Position numbers and translations under genes: made by a program. Source: Paenibacillus sp. S150 (lineage in GTDB: Bacteria > Bacillota > Bacilli > Paenibacillales > Paenibacillaceae). Taken from it: a DNA stretch of 64,000 nucleotides. Location of the stretch: assembly GCF_019352175.1 (NCBI RefSeq), contig NZ_JACBYI010000040.1, positions 1 through 64,000 of the forward strand, read 5' to 3'. Within the stretch, counting starts at the first letter, position 1, and each line of letters starts with the position of its first letter. Positions 23,336 through 32,321 of this stretch are shown here, piece after piece. Below the pieces are notes generated by a model. The model was not told the DNA's origin. It did no database searches and was given only the letters and a program-made list of their open reading frames with translations.

Positions 23336-24001
23336 TTAGTTGCCTCCTTCCTGAGCAGCTTGTTTCTTAGCTGGGGGAAGAACTTCTCCACGGTAGATCC
23401 ATACTTTTACGCCGATACGGCCATAAGTAGTATGTGCTTCAGCCGTTCCGTAATCGATATCGGCACGAAGCGTATGAAGTGGAACTGTTCCTTCGCTATA
23501 ACCTTCTGAACGGGCAATCTCAGCGCCGCCAAGACGTCCGCCTACTTGAGTTTTAATTCCCTTTGCACCGGAACGCATTGTTCTTTGAATTGCTTGTTTC
23601 AGAGCACGGCGGAACGATACACGGCGTTCCAATTGTTGTGCAATACTCTCAGCAACCAGAATTGCATCCAGCTCAGGGTGTTTGATTTCATTGATGTTGA
23701 TGTGCACTTTTTTGCCGCCGGCGATAGTTGTAACTGCACTGCGAAGTACTTCTACTTCTGCTCCGCCTTTACCAATTACCATGCCTGGTTTAGCTGTGTG
23801 AATCGTAACGTTCACGCGGCTTGCCGCTCTTTCAATCTCGATGCGGGAAACAGCGGAATCCTTCAACTTGCCTTTAAGGTATTCCCGGATTTTGACGTCT
23901 TCCATTAAAAGAGTACCGAAATCTTTGCCTGCATACCATTTAGATTCCCAATCGCGAATAATACCGATTCGGAGTCCGACTGGATTTACCTTTTGACCCA
24001 C
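23336..24001 (-). CDS. rpsC: 30S ribosomal protein S3
   Basis: S3 forms part of the mRNA entry channel helicase. The 221-residue protein has the N-terminal KH domain (HTAKPGMVIGKGGAEVEVL, with the GxxG loop GKGG) and the C-terminal domain with GGRLGGAEIARSEGY and GVKVWIYRGEVLP. Confidence 0.98.
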   Translation of the reverse strand: MGQKVNPVGLRIGIIRDWESKWYAGKDFGTLLMEDVKIREYLKGKLKDSAVSRIEIERAASRVNVTIHTAKPGMVIGKGGAEVEVLRSAVTTIAGGKKVHININEIKHPELDAILVAESIAQQLERRVSFRRALKQAIQRTMRSGAKGIKTQVGGRLGGAEIARSEGYSEGTVPLHTLRADIDYGTAEAHTTYGRIGVKVWIYRGEVLPPAKKQAAQEGGN

Positions 24002-24014
24002 GTGTTATCCCTCC

Positions 24015-24347
24015 TTATTTCTCAGATACCACCAAAGTAATGTGGCTGGTACGTTTATTGATCCGGCTTGCGCGGCCCATGGCGCGCGGACGGAAACGTT
24101 TCATTGTAGGACCCTGGTTAACGAAAACTTCGCTAACGAACAAGCTGTTCACGTCCAAAGAGTAGTTGTGCTCCGCATTGGCAATCGCCGAGTTAAGCAG
24201 CTTCTCAACTACCGGAGAAGCGGATTTTGGAGTGTGGCGAAGAATAGCAATTGCTTCCCCCACTTGCTTGCCGCGAATCAAGTCAACAACCAGTTTCGCT
24301 TTGCGAGCGGAAATCCGCACCGATCTTGCATGTGCTTTTGCTTCCAT
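24015..24347 (-). CDS. rplV: 50S ribosomal protein L22
   Basis: L22 lines the exit tunnel with a beta-hairpin that is a site of macrolide-resistance changes; here that hairpin reads GPTMKRFRPRAMGRASRI and looks ordinary. The product is 110 residues from the ATG at 24347, which follows GGAGGGAAAACA; an upstream GTG or ATG would overlap the site. Confidence 0.98.
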   Translation of the reverse strand: MEAKAHARSVRISARKAKLVVDLIRGKQVGEAIAILRHTPKSASPVVEKLLNSAIANAEHNYSLDVNSLFVSEVFVNQGPTMKRFRPRAMGRASRINKRTSHITLVVSEK

Positions 24348-24378
24348 TGTTTTCCCTCCTCTCAAACGAAGACCTTAA

Positions 24379-24657
24379 TTATCTTCTTGTTTTCTTATCG
24401 TCACCCGCGTGGCCTTTGTAAGTACGTGTTGGCGCGAACTCGCCCAACTTGTGGCCTACCATATCTTCCGTTACGTATACTGGCACGTGTTTGCGGCCGT
24501 CATATACACCAAACGTATGTCCGATAAACTGAGGGAAAATGGTTGAGCGACGGGACCAAGTTTTAACTACAACTTTCTTATCTGCCTCGTTCAAATCCTC
24601 AACTTTTTTCAGCAGGTAGCCATCGATAAACGGCCCCTTCTTTAAACTGCGACCCAT
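24379..24657 (-). CDS. rpsS: 30S ribosomal protein S19
   Basis: S19 pairs with S13 in the 30S head. The 92-residue protein begins GRSLKKGPFIDGYLLKKVE and ends TRTYKGHAGDDKKTRR, as in other Bacillota. A 75-base gap to rplB contains an 8-bp inverted repeat (GACGCTTC, 24699-24706 and 24725-24732). Confidence 0.98.
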   Translation of the reverse strand: MGRSLKKGPFIDGYLLKKVEDLNEADKKVVVKTWSRRSTIFPQFIGHTFGVYDGRKHVPVYVTEDMVGHKLGEFAPTRTYKGHAGDDKKTRR

Positions 24658-24732
24658 GTGTGAATCCTCCCTTCATCCGAATCTTCAAACCGCGAATTGA
24701 CGCTTCGCGCTAAGCAAACTGCCAGAAGCGTC

Positions 24733-25563
24733 TTATTTTGTGCGGCGGCGAACGATATATTTATCAGATGCCTTGTTTTTCTTGCGCGTTTTGTAGCCAA
24801 GGGTTGGCTTGCCCCAAGGAGACATAGGCGATTTCCGTCCGATTGGAGCGCGGCCTTCACCACCACCGTGCGGGTGATCGTTAGGGTTCATTACAACACC
24901 GCGTACTTCAGGACGTTGGCCAAGCCAGCGACTGCGTCCGGCTTTACCGATTTTGATCAGTTCATGATCTTCGTTGCCTACGGAACCGATCGTTGCGCGG
25001 CACACGCTGAGGATTCTGCGCACTTCACCGGAGTTCAAACGAACGGATACATATTTTTCTTCTTTACCAAGCAACTGAGCTTCTGTACCAGCTGCGCGAA
25101 CCAATTGTCCGCCTTTACCTGGTTTCAACTCGATGTTGTGGATAATTGTACCTACCGGAATGTTTTCCAGGGGAAGGCTGTTGCCAATTTTGATGTCGGC
25201 TGCAGGTCCGGACTCAACTTTATCCCCAACCTTAAGACCTTTAGGAGCAATAATATAACGTTTTTCTCCATCGGCATAGTGGATCAGAGCAATGTTGGAT
25301 GTGCGGTTCGGGTCATACTCGATCGTAGCAACGCTACCTGGTATGCCGTCTTTAGTCCGCTTGAAATCGATGATACGGTATTTACGCTTGTGTCCGCCGC
25401 CATGGTGACGAACCGTAATTTTGCCTTGGTTGTTACGGCCGGCTTTTTTGCTCAGCGGCGCAAGCAACGATTTCTCAGGCTGGTTTGTTGTAATTTCTTC
25501 AAACGTGGACACGGACATGCCGCGTCTTGCCGGAGAAGTAGGTTTGTACTTTTTGATTGGCAC
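24733..25563 (-). CDS. rplB: 50S ribosomal protein L2
   Basis: L2 is required for subunit association and peptidyl transferase activity. The 276-residue product has the N-terminal PIKKYKPTSPARRGMSVSTF, the OB and SH3-like core, and the highly conserved C-terminal loop NPNDHPHGGGEGRAPIGRKS containing the histidine near the catalytic centre. Confidence 0.98.
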   Translation of the reverse strand: MPIKKYKPTSPARRGMSVSTFEEITTNQPEKSLLAPLSKKAGRNNQGKITVRHHGGGHKRKYRIIDFKRTKDGIPGSVATIEYDPNRTSNIALIHYADGEKRYIIAPKGLKVGDKVESGPAADIKIGNSLPLENIPVGTIIHNIELKPGKGGQLVRAAGTEAQLLGKEEKYVSVRLNSGEVRRILSVCRATIGSVGNEDHELIKIGKAGRSRWLGQRPEVRGVVMNPNDHPHGGGEGRAPIGRKSPMSPWGKPTLGYKTRKKNKASDKYIVRRRTK

Positions 25564-25591
25564 TATAGTTCCCTCCTTACTTCACAGAGTT

Positions 25592-25885
25592 TTATTCTAC
25601 CGCTTCAAAGAATTCCAGCGGCTTGCTGTCCGGACTAAGTTTTACGATGGCTTTTTTCCATTCCGGAGTATAACCGGAATATTTGCCATAACGTTTCAAT
25701 TTGCCAGGTACGCGCATTGTGTTCACACTAACTACTTTTACTTTGAAAATAGCCTCGACAGCTTTTTTGATTTCGGTCTTGTTAGCACGGATATCCACTT
25801 CAAAAGCGTATTTCAATTCGCTCATGTATTCGGATGTGCGTTCCGTAATCACCGGACGTTTGATAATATCACGAGGATCTTTCAT
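25592..25885 (-). CDS. rplW: 50S ribosomal protein L23
   Basis: L23 is the trigger-factor and SRP docking protein at the tunnel exit. The 97-residue protein has PRDIIKRPVITERTSE and the VNTMRVPGKLKRYGKYSGYT loop. Its ATG overlaps the rplD stop by one base (TAATG). Confidence 0.98.
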   Translation of the reverse strand: MKDPRDIIKRPVITERTSEYMSELKYAFEVDIRANKTEIKKAVEAIFKVKVVSVNTMRVPGKLKRYGKYSGYTPEWKKAIVKLSPDSKPLEFFEAVE

Positions 25886-26508
25886 TACGCGAACACCTCC
25901 TCTACCTTCAGAACTGCTTCTTTAGTGATGATCAGTTTGTCGTACGTCAGTACGTCAAGAACATTGATGCCGTCAGCCGCTACGAACTTCACCCCAGGGA
26001 TGTTACGAGCGGAAAGAGCCACATTGTCGTCATAGCTAGGAGCTACGATCAGAGCTTTGCTGCCCACTTTCAGGTTGTTCAGGATTGCCGCGAATTCCTT
26101 CGTCTTCGGTGCATTCATGCTCAGGCTATCCAATACGATAATGTCATTCTCGATAACTTTTGAGGACAACGCGGATTTGATGGCCAAACGGCGAACCTTC
26201 TTAGGCAATTTCCAGGAATAGCTTCGTGGTGTTGGTCCGAAGACAACGCCGCCGCCCTTCCATTGCGGAGAACGAATGGAGCCTTGACGAGCACGGCCTG
26301 TACCTTTTTGTTTCCAAGGCTTACGTCCGCCGCCACGCACTTCAGAACGTCCTTTTACTTTGTGTGTTCCACGGCGCAGGGAAGCTCTCTGCATAAGCGC
26401 AGCTTCGTGCAGCACATGCACGTTCGGTTCAATACCGAATACTGAATCGCTCAGTTCAACTTCGCCAACCTCGTTGCCACTGATATTAAAAAGTGTTACT
26501 TTTGGCAT
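25885..26508 (-). CDS. rplD: 50S ribosomal protein L4
   Basis: L4 binds 23S rRNA domain I and lines the exit tunnel. The 207-residue product has the extended loop KPWKQKGTGRARQGSIRSPQ, the site of macrolide-resistance changes, which is unremarkable here. In enterobacteria L4 represses the S10 operon; Bacillus uses no such control as far as known. Confidence 0.98.
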   Translation of the reverse strand: MPKVTLFNISGNEVGEVELSDSVFGIEPNVHVLHEAALMQRASLRRGTHKVKGRSEVRGGGRKPWKQKGTGRARQGSIRSPQWKGGGVVFGPTPRSYSWKLPKKVRRLAIKSALSSKVIENDIIVLDSLSMNAPKTKEFAAILNNLKVGSKALIVAPSYDDNVALSARNIPGVKFVAADGINVLDVLTYDKLIITKEAVLKVEEVFA

Positions 26509-26533
26509 TTCATGTTCCTCCTTTCTCCAGTAA

Positions 26534-27157
26534 TTATTTCTTAACCGTTTCTTTAACTTTCACGAAGCTGTTCTTAGGTCCTGGAATAGCGCCTTTAACC
26601 AGCAATACGTTACGTTCTACGTCTACTCTGATGATTTCAAGCTTTTGAACCGTTACAGTCGTGTGACCCATATGTCCCGGCAGGCGTTTGCCCTTAGGAA
26701 CACGGTTAGCTTGAATGGAACCCATGGAGCCCGGTCTTCTGTGGTAGCGCGATCCGTGAGCCATTGGTCCGCGGCTTTGTCCCCAACGCTTGATAACACC
26801 TTGGAAACCTTTACCTTTAGATGTGCCAGTTACGTCAACAAATTCGCCTTCTGTGAAGATATCAGCCTTCAGTTCTTGCCCAACCTCGAGTGTCCCGAGG
26901 TCAACACCGCGAATTTCACGAACGTAGCGCTTAGGTGTTGCATTTGCCTTTTTGGCGTGACCCTGTTCAGGCTTGTTGGAACGACTTTCCTTTTTGTCGG
27001 AAAAGCCCAACTGCACTGCTTCATATCCGTCGATATTCAGGTCTTTCTTTTGCAGTACCACACAAGGTCCAGCTTCGATAACCGAAACGGCAATTACATT
27101 GCCTTCTGGAGTAAACACTTGAGTCATACCGAGTTTTTTTCCCAAGATACCTTTCAA
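26534..27157 (-). CDS. rplC: 50S ribosomal protein L3
   Basis: L3 is an early-assembling 50S protein that reaches the peptidyl transferase centre. The 207-residue protein starts KGILGKKLGMTQVFTPEG and has the loop GSMGSIQANRVPKGKRLPGH. I place the start at the TTG at 27157, six bases after AGAGGTG; the GTG nine bases upstream is inside that site. Both choices give the same mature domain. Confidence 0.97.
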   Translation of the reverse strand: MKGILGKKLGMTQVFTPEGNVIAVSVIEAGPCVVLQKKDLNIDGYEAVQLGFSDKKESRSNKPEQGHAKKANATPKRYVREIRGVDLGTLEVGQELKADIFTEGEFVDVTGTSKGKGFQGVIKRWGQSRGPMAHGSRYHRRPGSMGSIQANRVPKGKRLPGHMGHTTVTVQKLEIIRVDVERNVLLVKGAIPGPKNSFVKVKETVKK

Positions 27158-27199
27158 TGTTGACACCTCTTTTCTTTTCCTAGTTGCTTAATGGTAATA

Positions 27200-27508
27200 T
27201 TACAATTTGATTTCGATATCTACACCGGACGGTAGATCCAAGCGCATCAAGGCATCCACAGTTTGTGGTGTTGGATTCACAATGTCGATCAGACGTTTGT
27301 GAGTACGCATTTCAAACTGTTCACGGGAATCCTTGTACTTGTGTACCGCACGGAGAATGGTAATGATTTGCTTCTCGGTTGGCAACGGAATCGGCCCGGA
27401 TACACCAGCACCCGAACGTTTTGCTGTTTCAACGATTTTCTCTGCGGATTGATCAAGAATTCTGTGGTCGTATGCTTTCAAGCGGATACGAATTTTTTGC
27501 TTTGCCAT
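27200..27508 (-). CDS. rpsJ: 30S ribosomal protein S10
   Basis: S10 is a 30S head protein that, with NusB, also takes part in antitermination. The 102-residue product begins AKQKIRIRLKAYDHRILDQS and ends DLPSGVDIEIKL. The ATG at 27508 follows AAGGAGGGACTAAA. It is the first gene of the S10-spc-alpha cluster, about 135 bases from a strong promoter. The leader includes GGTTACTGACACACCCGGCC, which I recall as conserved upstream of rpsJ in Bacillales. Confidence 0.98.
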   Translation of the reverse strand: MAKQKIRIRLKAYDHRILDQSAEKIVETAKRSGAGVSGPIPLPTEKQIITILRAVHKYKDSREQFEMRTHKRLIDIVNPTPQTVDALMRLDLPSGVDIEIKL

Positions 27509-27645
27509 TTTAGTCCCTCCTTCTATCGCCCAATTTATTATCGGACATACTCCGTGAAAATTTTCTGACGTCGACCTCATGGCAAAGGGGCCGGGTGTGT
27601 CAGTAACCTCTCACATCATCGCAACGTCTCAGAACAACATTTATT

Positions 27646-27674
27646 ATTATATATAATAGGCGGGAACATTGCAA
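27646..27674 (-). promoter_or_regulatory. sigma-A promoter of the S10 operon
   Basis: On the minus strand TTGCAA (27669-27674), a 17-base spacer and a consensus TATAAT (27646-27651) drive rpsJ and the genes that follow. The 27509-27958 gap holds this promoter, its leader, the plus-strand hairpin at 27846-27880 and the tuf terminator; I see nothing else in it. Confidence 0.8.
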
Positions 27675-27845
27675 GCAAAAATGCAAAAACAACGCATGAT
27701 TTATTCATACGGTGTTTTCTTTCTATTATAGAGAGGGCAATTTTGCTCTTAAAAGAGAAAGAAATGCTTTGCGCCGCAGCCGGCATGCACTCCCACTTTC
27801 TGCAACCTCCGCAGTACTCGATGGAAATATAGAATAGGAATTCAG

Positions 27846-27880
27846 CTCCGCTTTCAAACTATTTGAAGGCGGAGTTTTTT
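27846..27880 (+). terminator. plus-strand intrinsic terminator without a visible gene
   Basis: Arms CTCCGCTTTCAAA and TTTGAAGGCGGAG (one mismatch) form a strong stem directly followed by six T on the plus strand. On the minus strand the stem is followed by CTGAATTCC and would not terminate. No plus-strand coding sequence ends here. Confidence 0.6.
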
Positions 27881-27884
27881 GTAC

Positions 27885-27920
27885 AAAAAAGCAGGGAACC
27901 TTCGTTAGAAGAATCCCTGC
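27885..27920 (-). terminator. terminator of the str operon (after tuf)
   Basis: The minus strand reads GCAGGGA...CTTC, loop, GAAG...TCCCTGC, then six T. It lies about 40 bases after the tuf stop codon and separates tuf from the S10 operon promoter. Confidence 0.82.
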
Positions 27921-27958
27921 CCCTTATACTCAGATCTATCCTATGGGATAGAGCCAAA

Positions 27959-29149
27959 TTATTTTTGGATGGAAGCTACAGTACCGGCTCCAACTGTACG
28001 GCCACCTTCGCGAATGGAGAATTTAGTACCTTCTTCAATAGCGATTGGGGAGATCAGTTGTACGGTTACAGTGATGTTGTCACCGGGCATAACCATTTCA
28101 GTACCTTCTGGCAGGTTGATGATGCCAGTTACGTCAGTTGTACGGAAGTAGAACTGTGGACGGTAACCTGTGAAGAATGGTTTGTGACGTCCGCCTTCTT
28201 CTTTAGTCAGAACGTAGATCTGGGCAGTGAACTCAGTGTGAGGCTTAACGGAGTTTGGCTTCGCAATTACTTGACCACGCTCGATCATGTTACGGTCAAC
28301 CCCGCGCAAGAGTGCGCCGATGTTATCGCCAGCTTGAGCGGAATCCAGCAATTTACGGAACATTTCAACGCCTGTTACTACGGATTTTCTAGTTTCTTCG
28401 TGAATACCAACGATCTCGATTTCTTCGCCGACTTTAACTGTTCCGCGTTCTACACGGCCAGTTGCCACGGTACCGCGGCCTGTGATGGAGAATACGTCTT
28501 CGACAGGCATCAAGAAAGGCTTGTCAGTATCGCGTTCTGGAAGCGGAATGTATGTGTCGATCGTTTCGAACATTTCAACGATCTTTTGCGCATATTCGCC
28601 TTCAGGATTTTGCAGTGCTTCACGAGCGGAACCACGGATGATTGGAGTATCGTCACCTGGGAATTCGTATTCGTTCAGCAAATCGCGAACTTCCATTTCA
28701 ACCAGTTCCAGAAGCTCTTCGTCTTCAACCATGTCACATTTGTTCAGGAATACGACGATGTACGGAACGCCTACTTGGCGGGACAACAGGATGTGTTCAC
28801 GAGTCTGTGGCATAGGGCCGTCAGCTGCGGATACAACCAGGATTGCTCCGTCCATCTGCGCTGCGCCAGTGATCATGTTTTTAACATAGTCGGCGTGTCC
28901 AGGGCAGTCTACGTGAGCGTAGTGACGGTTAGGAGTTTCATATTCAACGTGAGCTGTGGAAATGGTGATACCACGTTCGCGTTCTTCAGGAGCTTTGTCG
29001 ATTTGGTCGAATGCTACAGCAGCGCCACCGTATTTTTTGGACAATACAGTAGTGATTGCAGCAGTCAGAGTCGTTTTACCATGGTCGACGTGACCAATAG
29101 TACCGATGTTAACGTGTGGTTTGTTACGTTCAAACTTTGCCTTTGCCAT
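27959..29149 (-). CDS. tuf: elongation factor Tu
   Basis: EF-Tu delivers aminoacyl-tRNA to the ribosome. The 396-residue GTPase has the G1 loop GHVDHGKTTL, G3 DCPGHADYVK and G4 NKCDMV, followed by the two beta-barrel domains ending in RTVGAGTVASIQK. It is the last gene of the str operon. The 109-base gap from fusA contains possible 8-base pairing arms (GCCGTCCG with CGGGCGGC, 29190-29242). A long open frame on the opposite strand is a by-product of codon bias. Confidence 0.99.
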   Translation of the reverse strand: MAKAKFERNKPHVNIGTIGHVDHGKTTLTAAITTVLSKKYGGAAVAFDQIDKAPEERERGITISTAHVEYETPNRHYAHVDCPGHADYVKNMITGAAQMDGAILVVSAADGPMPQTREHILLSRQVGVPYIVVFLNKCDMVEDEELLELVEMEVRDLLNEYEFPGDDTPIIRGSAREALQNPEGEYAQKIVEMFETIDTYIPLPERDTDKPFLMPVEDVFSITGRGTVATGRVERGTVKVGEEIEIVGIHEETRKSVVTGVEMFRKLLDSAQAGDNIGALLRGVDRNMIERGQVIAKPNSVKPHTEFTAQIYVLTKEEGGRHKPFFTGYRPQFYFRTTDVTGIINLPEGTEMVMPGDNITVTVQLISPIAIEEGTKFSIREGGRTVGAGTVASIQK

Positions 29150-29258
29150 TTGAACAGTTCCTCCTTATTGTGGGGTTCCTTATATTTGAGCCGCCCGCCT
29201 ACATGCAATTCTTAGATGACTGAGTAATAATATCCGGACGGCAAGTTAAAAATGGTAA

Positions 29259-31337
29259 CTATTCTCCGCCCTTGTTCTTGGAAACGATCTCTTCTGCAAT
29301 GGATTTAGGAACTTCTTCATAGTGAGAAAGCTCCATTGAGAATACACCGCGTCCTTGAGTACCGGAACGGAGCGTTGTAGAGTAGCCGAACATTTCGGAA
29401 AGAGGTACCTTTGCACGGATAATTTGCGCTCCACCACGGGAATCCATACCTTCGATTCTACCGCGACGGGAGTTCAGCATACCCATAACATCGCCCATGT
29501 ATTCCTCAGGAACAGTTACTTCCACTTTCATGATTGGCTCAAGCAAGACAGGCTTACACTTGTCTTTGGCTGCTTTGAGCGCCATCGAGCCGGCAATTTT
29601 GAATGCCATTTCGTTGGAGTCGACATCATGATAAGAACCATCTACGATGGTAGCCTTGACGTCTACAAGCGGGAAGCCTGCAAGAACGCCGTTCTTCATT
29701 TGCTCTTCAATACCGGCAAGTGCAGGAGCGATATATTCTCTAGGTACAGAACCACCGACAACCTTACTTTCGAACTTGCTGCCAGTACCCGGCTCGAGAG
29801 GTTCAAATTCAACCCATACGTGACCATACTGACCGCGTCCGCCGGACTGGCGAACAAATTTACCTTCGACGCGTGCTGGTGCTTTGAAGGTTTCGCGGTA
29901 AGCTACCTGTGGTTTACCCACGTTGGTTTCTACTTTGAATTCGCGGCGCATGCGGTCGATGATAATATCAAGGTGAAGCTCGCCCATACCTGCCAGGATG
30001 GTTTGGCCAGTTTCTTCATCAGTATGTGCACGAAGAGTCGGGTCCTCTTCAGTCAGCTTACCGAGAGCAACGCCCAATTTATCCTGGTCAGCTTTGGTTT
30101 TTGGTTCAACTGCGATTTCGATAACCGGATCAGGAAAGTTCATGGATTCCAGAATAACCGGATGCTTCTCATCGCAAAGTGTATCACCGGTACTAGTGTC
30201 CTTCAGGCCAACGGCTGCCGCGATATCACCAGCATATACGATGGAGATTTCTTGGCGGCTGTTCGCATGCATCTGCAGGATACGGCCGATGCGCTCACGT
30301 TTGTTCTTGGTAGCATTAACTACATAAGAACCGGATTCCAGGACACCGGAGTATACGCGGAAGAACGTAAGCTTACCAACATAAGGGTCTGTCATGATTT
30401 TAAATGCCAGTGCTGAGAACGGCTCTTCATCCGAAGAGTGGCGAACCGCTTCAGAACCATCATCCAGATGGCCTTGAATAGCAGGTACATCCAGAGGGGA
30501 TGGCAAGTAATCTACAACAGCGTCCATCATCAGCTGAACACCTTTGTTGCGGTAGGAGGATCCGACAATTACAGGGAAGATCTTAACGTCGCATACGCCT
30601 TTGCGCAATGCCGCTTTGATCTCATCAACAGTAATTTCTTCGCCTTCCAGGTACTTCATGGTCAGATCTTCGTCAAGTTCAGCAACCTTCTCGATCAGTT
30701 CAAGACGGCGCTCCTCAACCTGCTCCAGATACTCAGCCGGAATTTCCGTAACTTCGATGTTTTGGCCCAGGTCATCCCTGAAGATGTGAGCTTTTTGCTC
30801 AACCAGGTCGATAATACCAACAAAGTCGTTTTCGGCGCCAATTGGCAGTTGAATTGCAACTGCATTGGCTTGCAAGCGATCACGCATGCTCTCTACAACG
30901 TTAAGGAAATCCGCGCCGATGATATCCATTTTGTTCACATATGCGATACGGGGAACGCCATATCGGTCAGCCTGTCTCCATACAGTTTCAGACTGAGGCT
31001 CAACGCCCTCTTTCGCACTGAAAACGCCAACTGCCCCATCCAATACACGAAGGGAACGTTCAACTTCAACAGTGAAGTCAACGTGTCCCGGAGTATCAAT
31101 GATATTGATGCGGTGACCTTTCCATGCAGCAGTTGTTGCCGCGGAAGTAATCGTAATTCCGCGCTCTTGTTCTTGTTCCATCCAGTCCATTGTAGCAGCG
31201 CCTTCGTGAACTTCACCGATTTTGTGCGTACGGCCTGTGTAGAATAGAATCCGCTCTGTGGTGGTAGTCTTGCCAGCATCAATATGTGCCATGATCCCGA
31301 TATTGCGTGTATTTTTCAAGGAGAACTCTCTTGCCAT
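29259..31337 (-). CDS. fusA: elongation factor G
   Basis: EF-G is the translocase GTPase. The 692-residue protein has G1 AHIDAGKTTTTER, the switch motif RGITITSAATTAAW, G3 DTPGHVDF and G4 NKMDIIGAD, then domains II to V. The C-terminal RGRIEGMDSRGGAQIIRAKV lies in the domain V part. The length is exactly typical. It lies between rpsG and tuf. Confidence 0.99.
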   Translation of the reverse strand: MAREFSLKNTRNIGIMAHIDAGKTTTTERILFYTGRTHKIGEVHEGAATMDWMEQEQERGITITSAATTAAWKGHRINIIDTPGHVDFTVEVERSLRVLDGAVGVFSAKEGVEPQSETVWRQADRYGVPRIAYVNKMDIIGADFLNVVESMRDRLQANAVAIQLPIGAENDFVGIIDLVEQKAHIFRDDLGQNIEVTEIPAEYLEQVEERRLELIEKVAELDEDLTMKYLEGEEITVDEIKAALRKGVCDVKIFPVIVGSSYRNKGVQLMMDAVVDYLPSPLDVPAIQGHLDDGSEAVRHSSDEEPFSALAFKIMTDPYVGKLTFFRVYSGVLESGSYVVNATKNKRERIGRILQMHANSRQEISIVYAGDIAAAVGLKDTSTGDTLCDEKHPVILESMNFPDPVIEIAVEPKTKADQDKLGVALGKLTEEDPTLRAHTDEETGQTILAGMGELHLDIIIDRMRREFKVETNVGKPQVAYRETFKAPARVEGKFVRQSGGRGQYGHVWVEFEPLEPGTGSKFESKVVGGSVPREYIAPALAGIEEQMKNGVLAGFPLVDVKATIVDGSYHDVDSNEMAFKIAGSMALKAAKDKCKPVLLEPIMKVEVTVPEEYMGDVMGMLNSRRGRIEGMDSRGGAQIIRAKVPLSEMFGYSTTLRSGTQGRGVFSMELSHYEEVPKSIAEEIVSKNKGGE

Positions 31338-31385
31338 GAAATGGGTCTCCCTTCAAAATATAAGTTATTTGAACGGCTTTCGATC

Positions 31386-31856
31386 CTACCAGCGGTAGTG
31401 AGCAAACGCTTTGTTCGCTTCAGCCATTTTGTGCGTGTCTTCGCGTTTCTTAACGGAAGCGCCTGTGTTGTTGGAAGCATCGATGATCTCAGCCGCCAAA
31501 CGCTCTTCCATAGTCTTCTCACCGCGGTTGCGTGAGTAGTTCACGAGCCAACGTAATCCCAGAGCAGTACGTCTCTCGGGCTTAACCTCGATAGGCACTT
31601 GGTAGTTAGCACCGCCGACACGGCGAGCTTTCACTTCCAATACCGGCATAATATTCTTGATGGCTGCTTCGAAAACTTCCATCGGATCTTTGCCCGTACG
31701 TTCTTGAATCAATTTAAACGAATTGTACAGAATGCTTTGAGCGACACCTCTTTTACCACCCAGCATAATGCGGTTGATCAAACGAGTAACCAACTTGCTA
31801 TTATACAATGGATCTGGCAATACATCTCTCTTAGTAACTGGACCTTTGCGTGGCAT
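31386..31856 (-). CDS. rpsG: 30S ribosomal protein S7
   Basis: S7 nucleates 30S head assembly and lines the E site. The 156-residue protein begins PRKGPVTKRDVLPDPLYNSK and ends MAEANKAFAHYRW, both characteristic. It follows rpsL by 45 bases. Confidence 0.98.
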   Translation of the reverse strand: MPRKGPVTKRDVLPDPLYNSKLVTRLINRIMLGGKRGVAQSILYNSFKLIQERTGKDPMEVFEAAIKNIMPVLEVKARRVGGANYQVPIEVKPERRTALGLRWLVNYSRNRGEKTMEERLAAEIIDASNNTGASVKKREDTHKMAEANKAFAHYRW

Positions 31857-31901
31857 GGATATCCCCCTTTCTTAAATGTATATTATTCAGCTATTACATT
31901 C

Positions 31902-32321
31902 TTATTTCTTAGCCTTAGGACGTTTCGCACCATACTTGGAACGAGCTTGCATCCGGTTAGCTACACCTGCTGTATCCAGAGCGCCGCGTACGATGTGGTA
32001 ACGAACTCCTGCAAGGTCCTTAACTTTACCTCCGCGCAGCAATACTACGCTGTGCTCTTGAAGGTTATGTCCGATCCCCGGAATGTAAGCAGTCACCTCA
32101 AGACGGTTCGTCAAACGAACACGGGCGTACTTACGAAGTGCGGAGTTTGGTTTACGTGGAGTCATTGTGCCTACACGAGTGCATACACCGCGTTTCTGCG
32201 GAGCGCTCAAGTTTGTAGCCTCACGCTTCAGGGCGTTGAACCCCTTTTGCAGAGCGGGAGATTTGGACTTTTCGATTTTGGCTTGACGGCCTTTACGAAC
32301 CAGTTGATTAATAGTTGGCAT
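31902..32321 (-). CDS. rpsL: 30S ribosomal protein S12
   Basis: S12 sits at the decoding centre and controls accuracy. The 139-residue product has the family sequence throughout, but two residues at the classical streptomycin positions are unusual. In TMTPRKPNSALRK the first lysine of the usual PKKPN is arginine (residue 56, codon CGT), equivalent to the K42/K43R change known from other bacteria. In GGKVKDLAGVRYH the usual proline is alanine (residue 104). The other hot-spot lysine (residue 101) is kept. The arginine codon is not a single-base step from AAA or AAG, so it is more likely fixed in the lineage than freshly selected. Confidence 0.98.
   Translation of the reverse strand: MPTINQLVRKGRQAKIEKSKSPALQKGFNALKREATNLSAPQKRGVCTRVGTMTPRKPNSALRKYARVRLTNRLEVTAYIPGIGHNLQEHSVVLLRGGKVKDLAGVRYHIVRGALDTAGVANRMQARSKYGAKRPKAKK

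Noticed and set aside
27863..29215. Open frame of 450 codons on the plus strand opposite tuf
   Set aside because: It is fully antisense to a perfectly conserved EF-Tu gene and arises from the codon bias of tuf. There is no ribosome binding site and the product has no recognisable domain.
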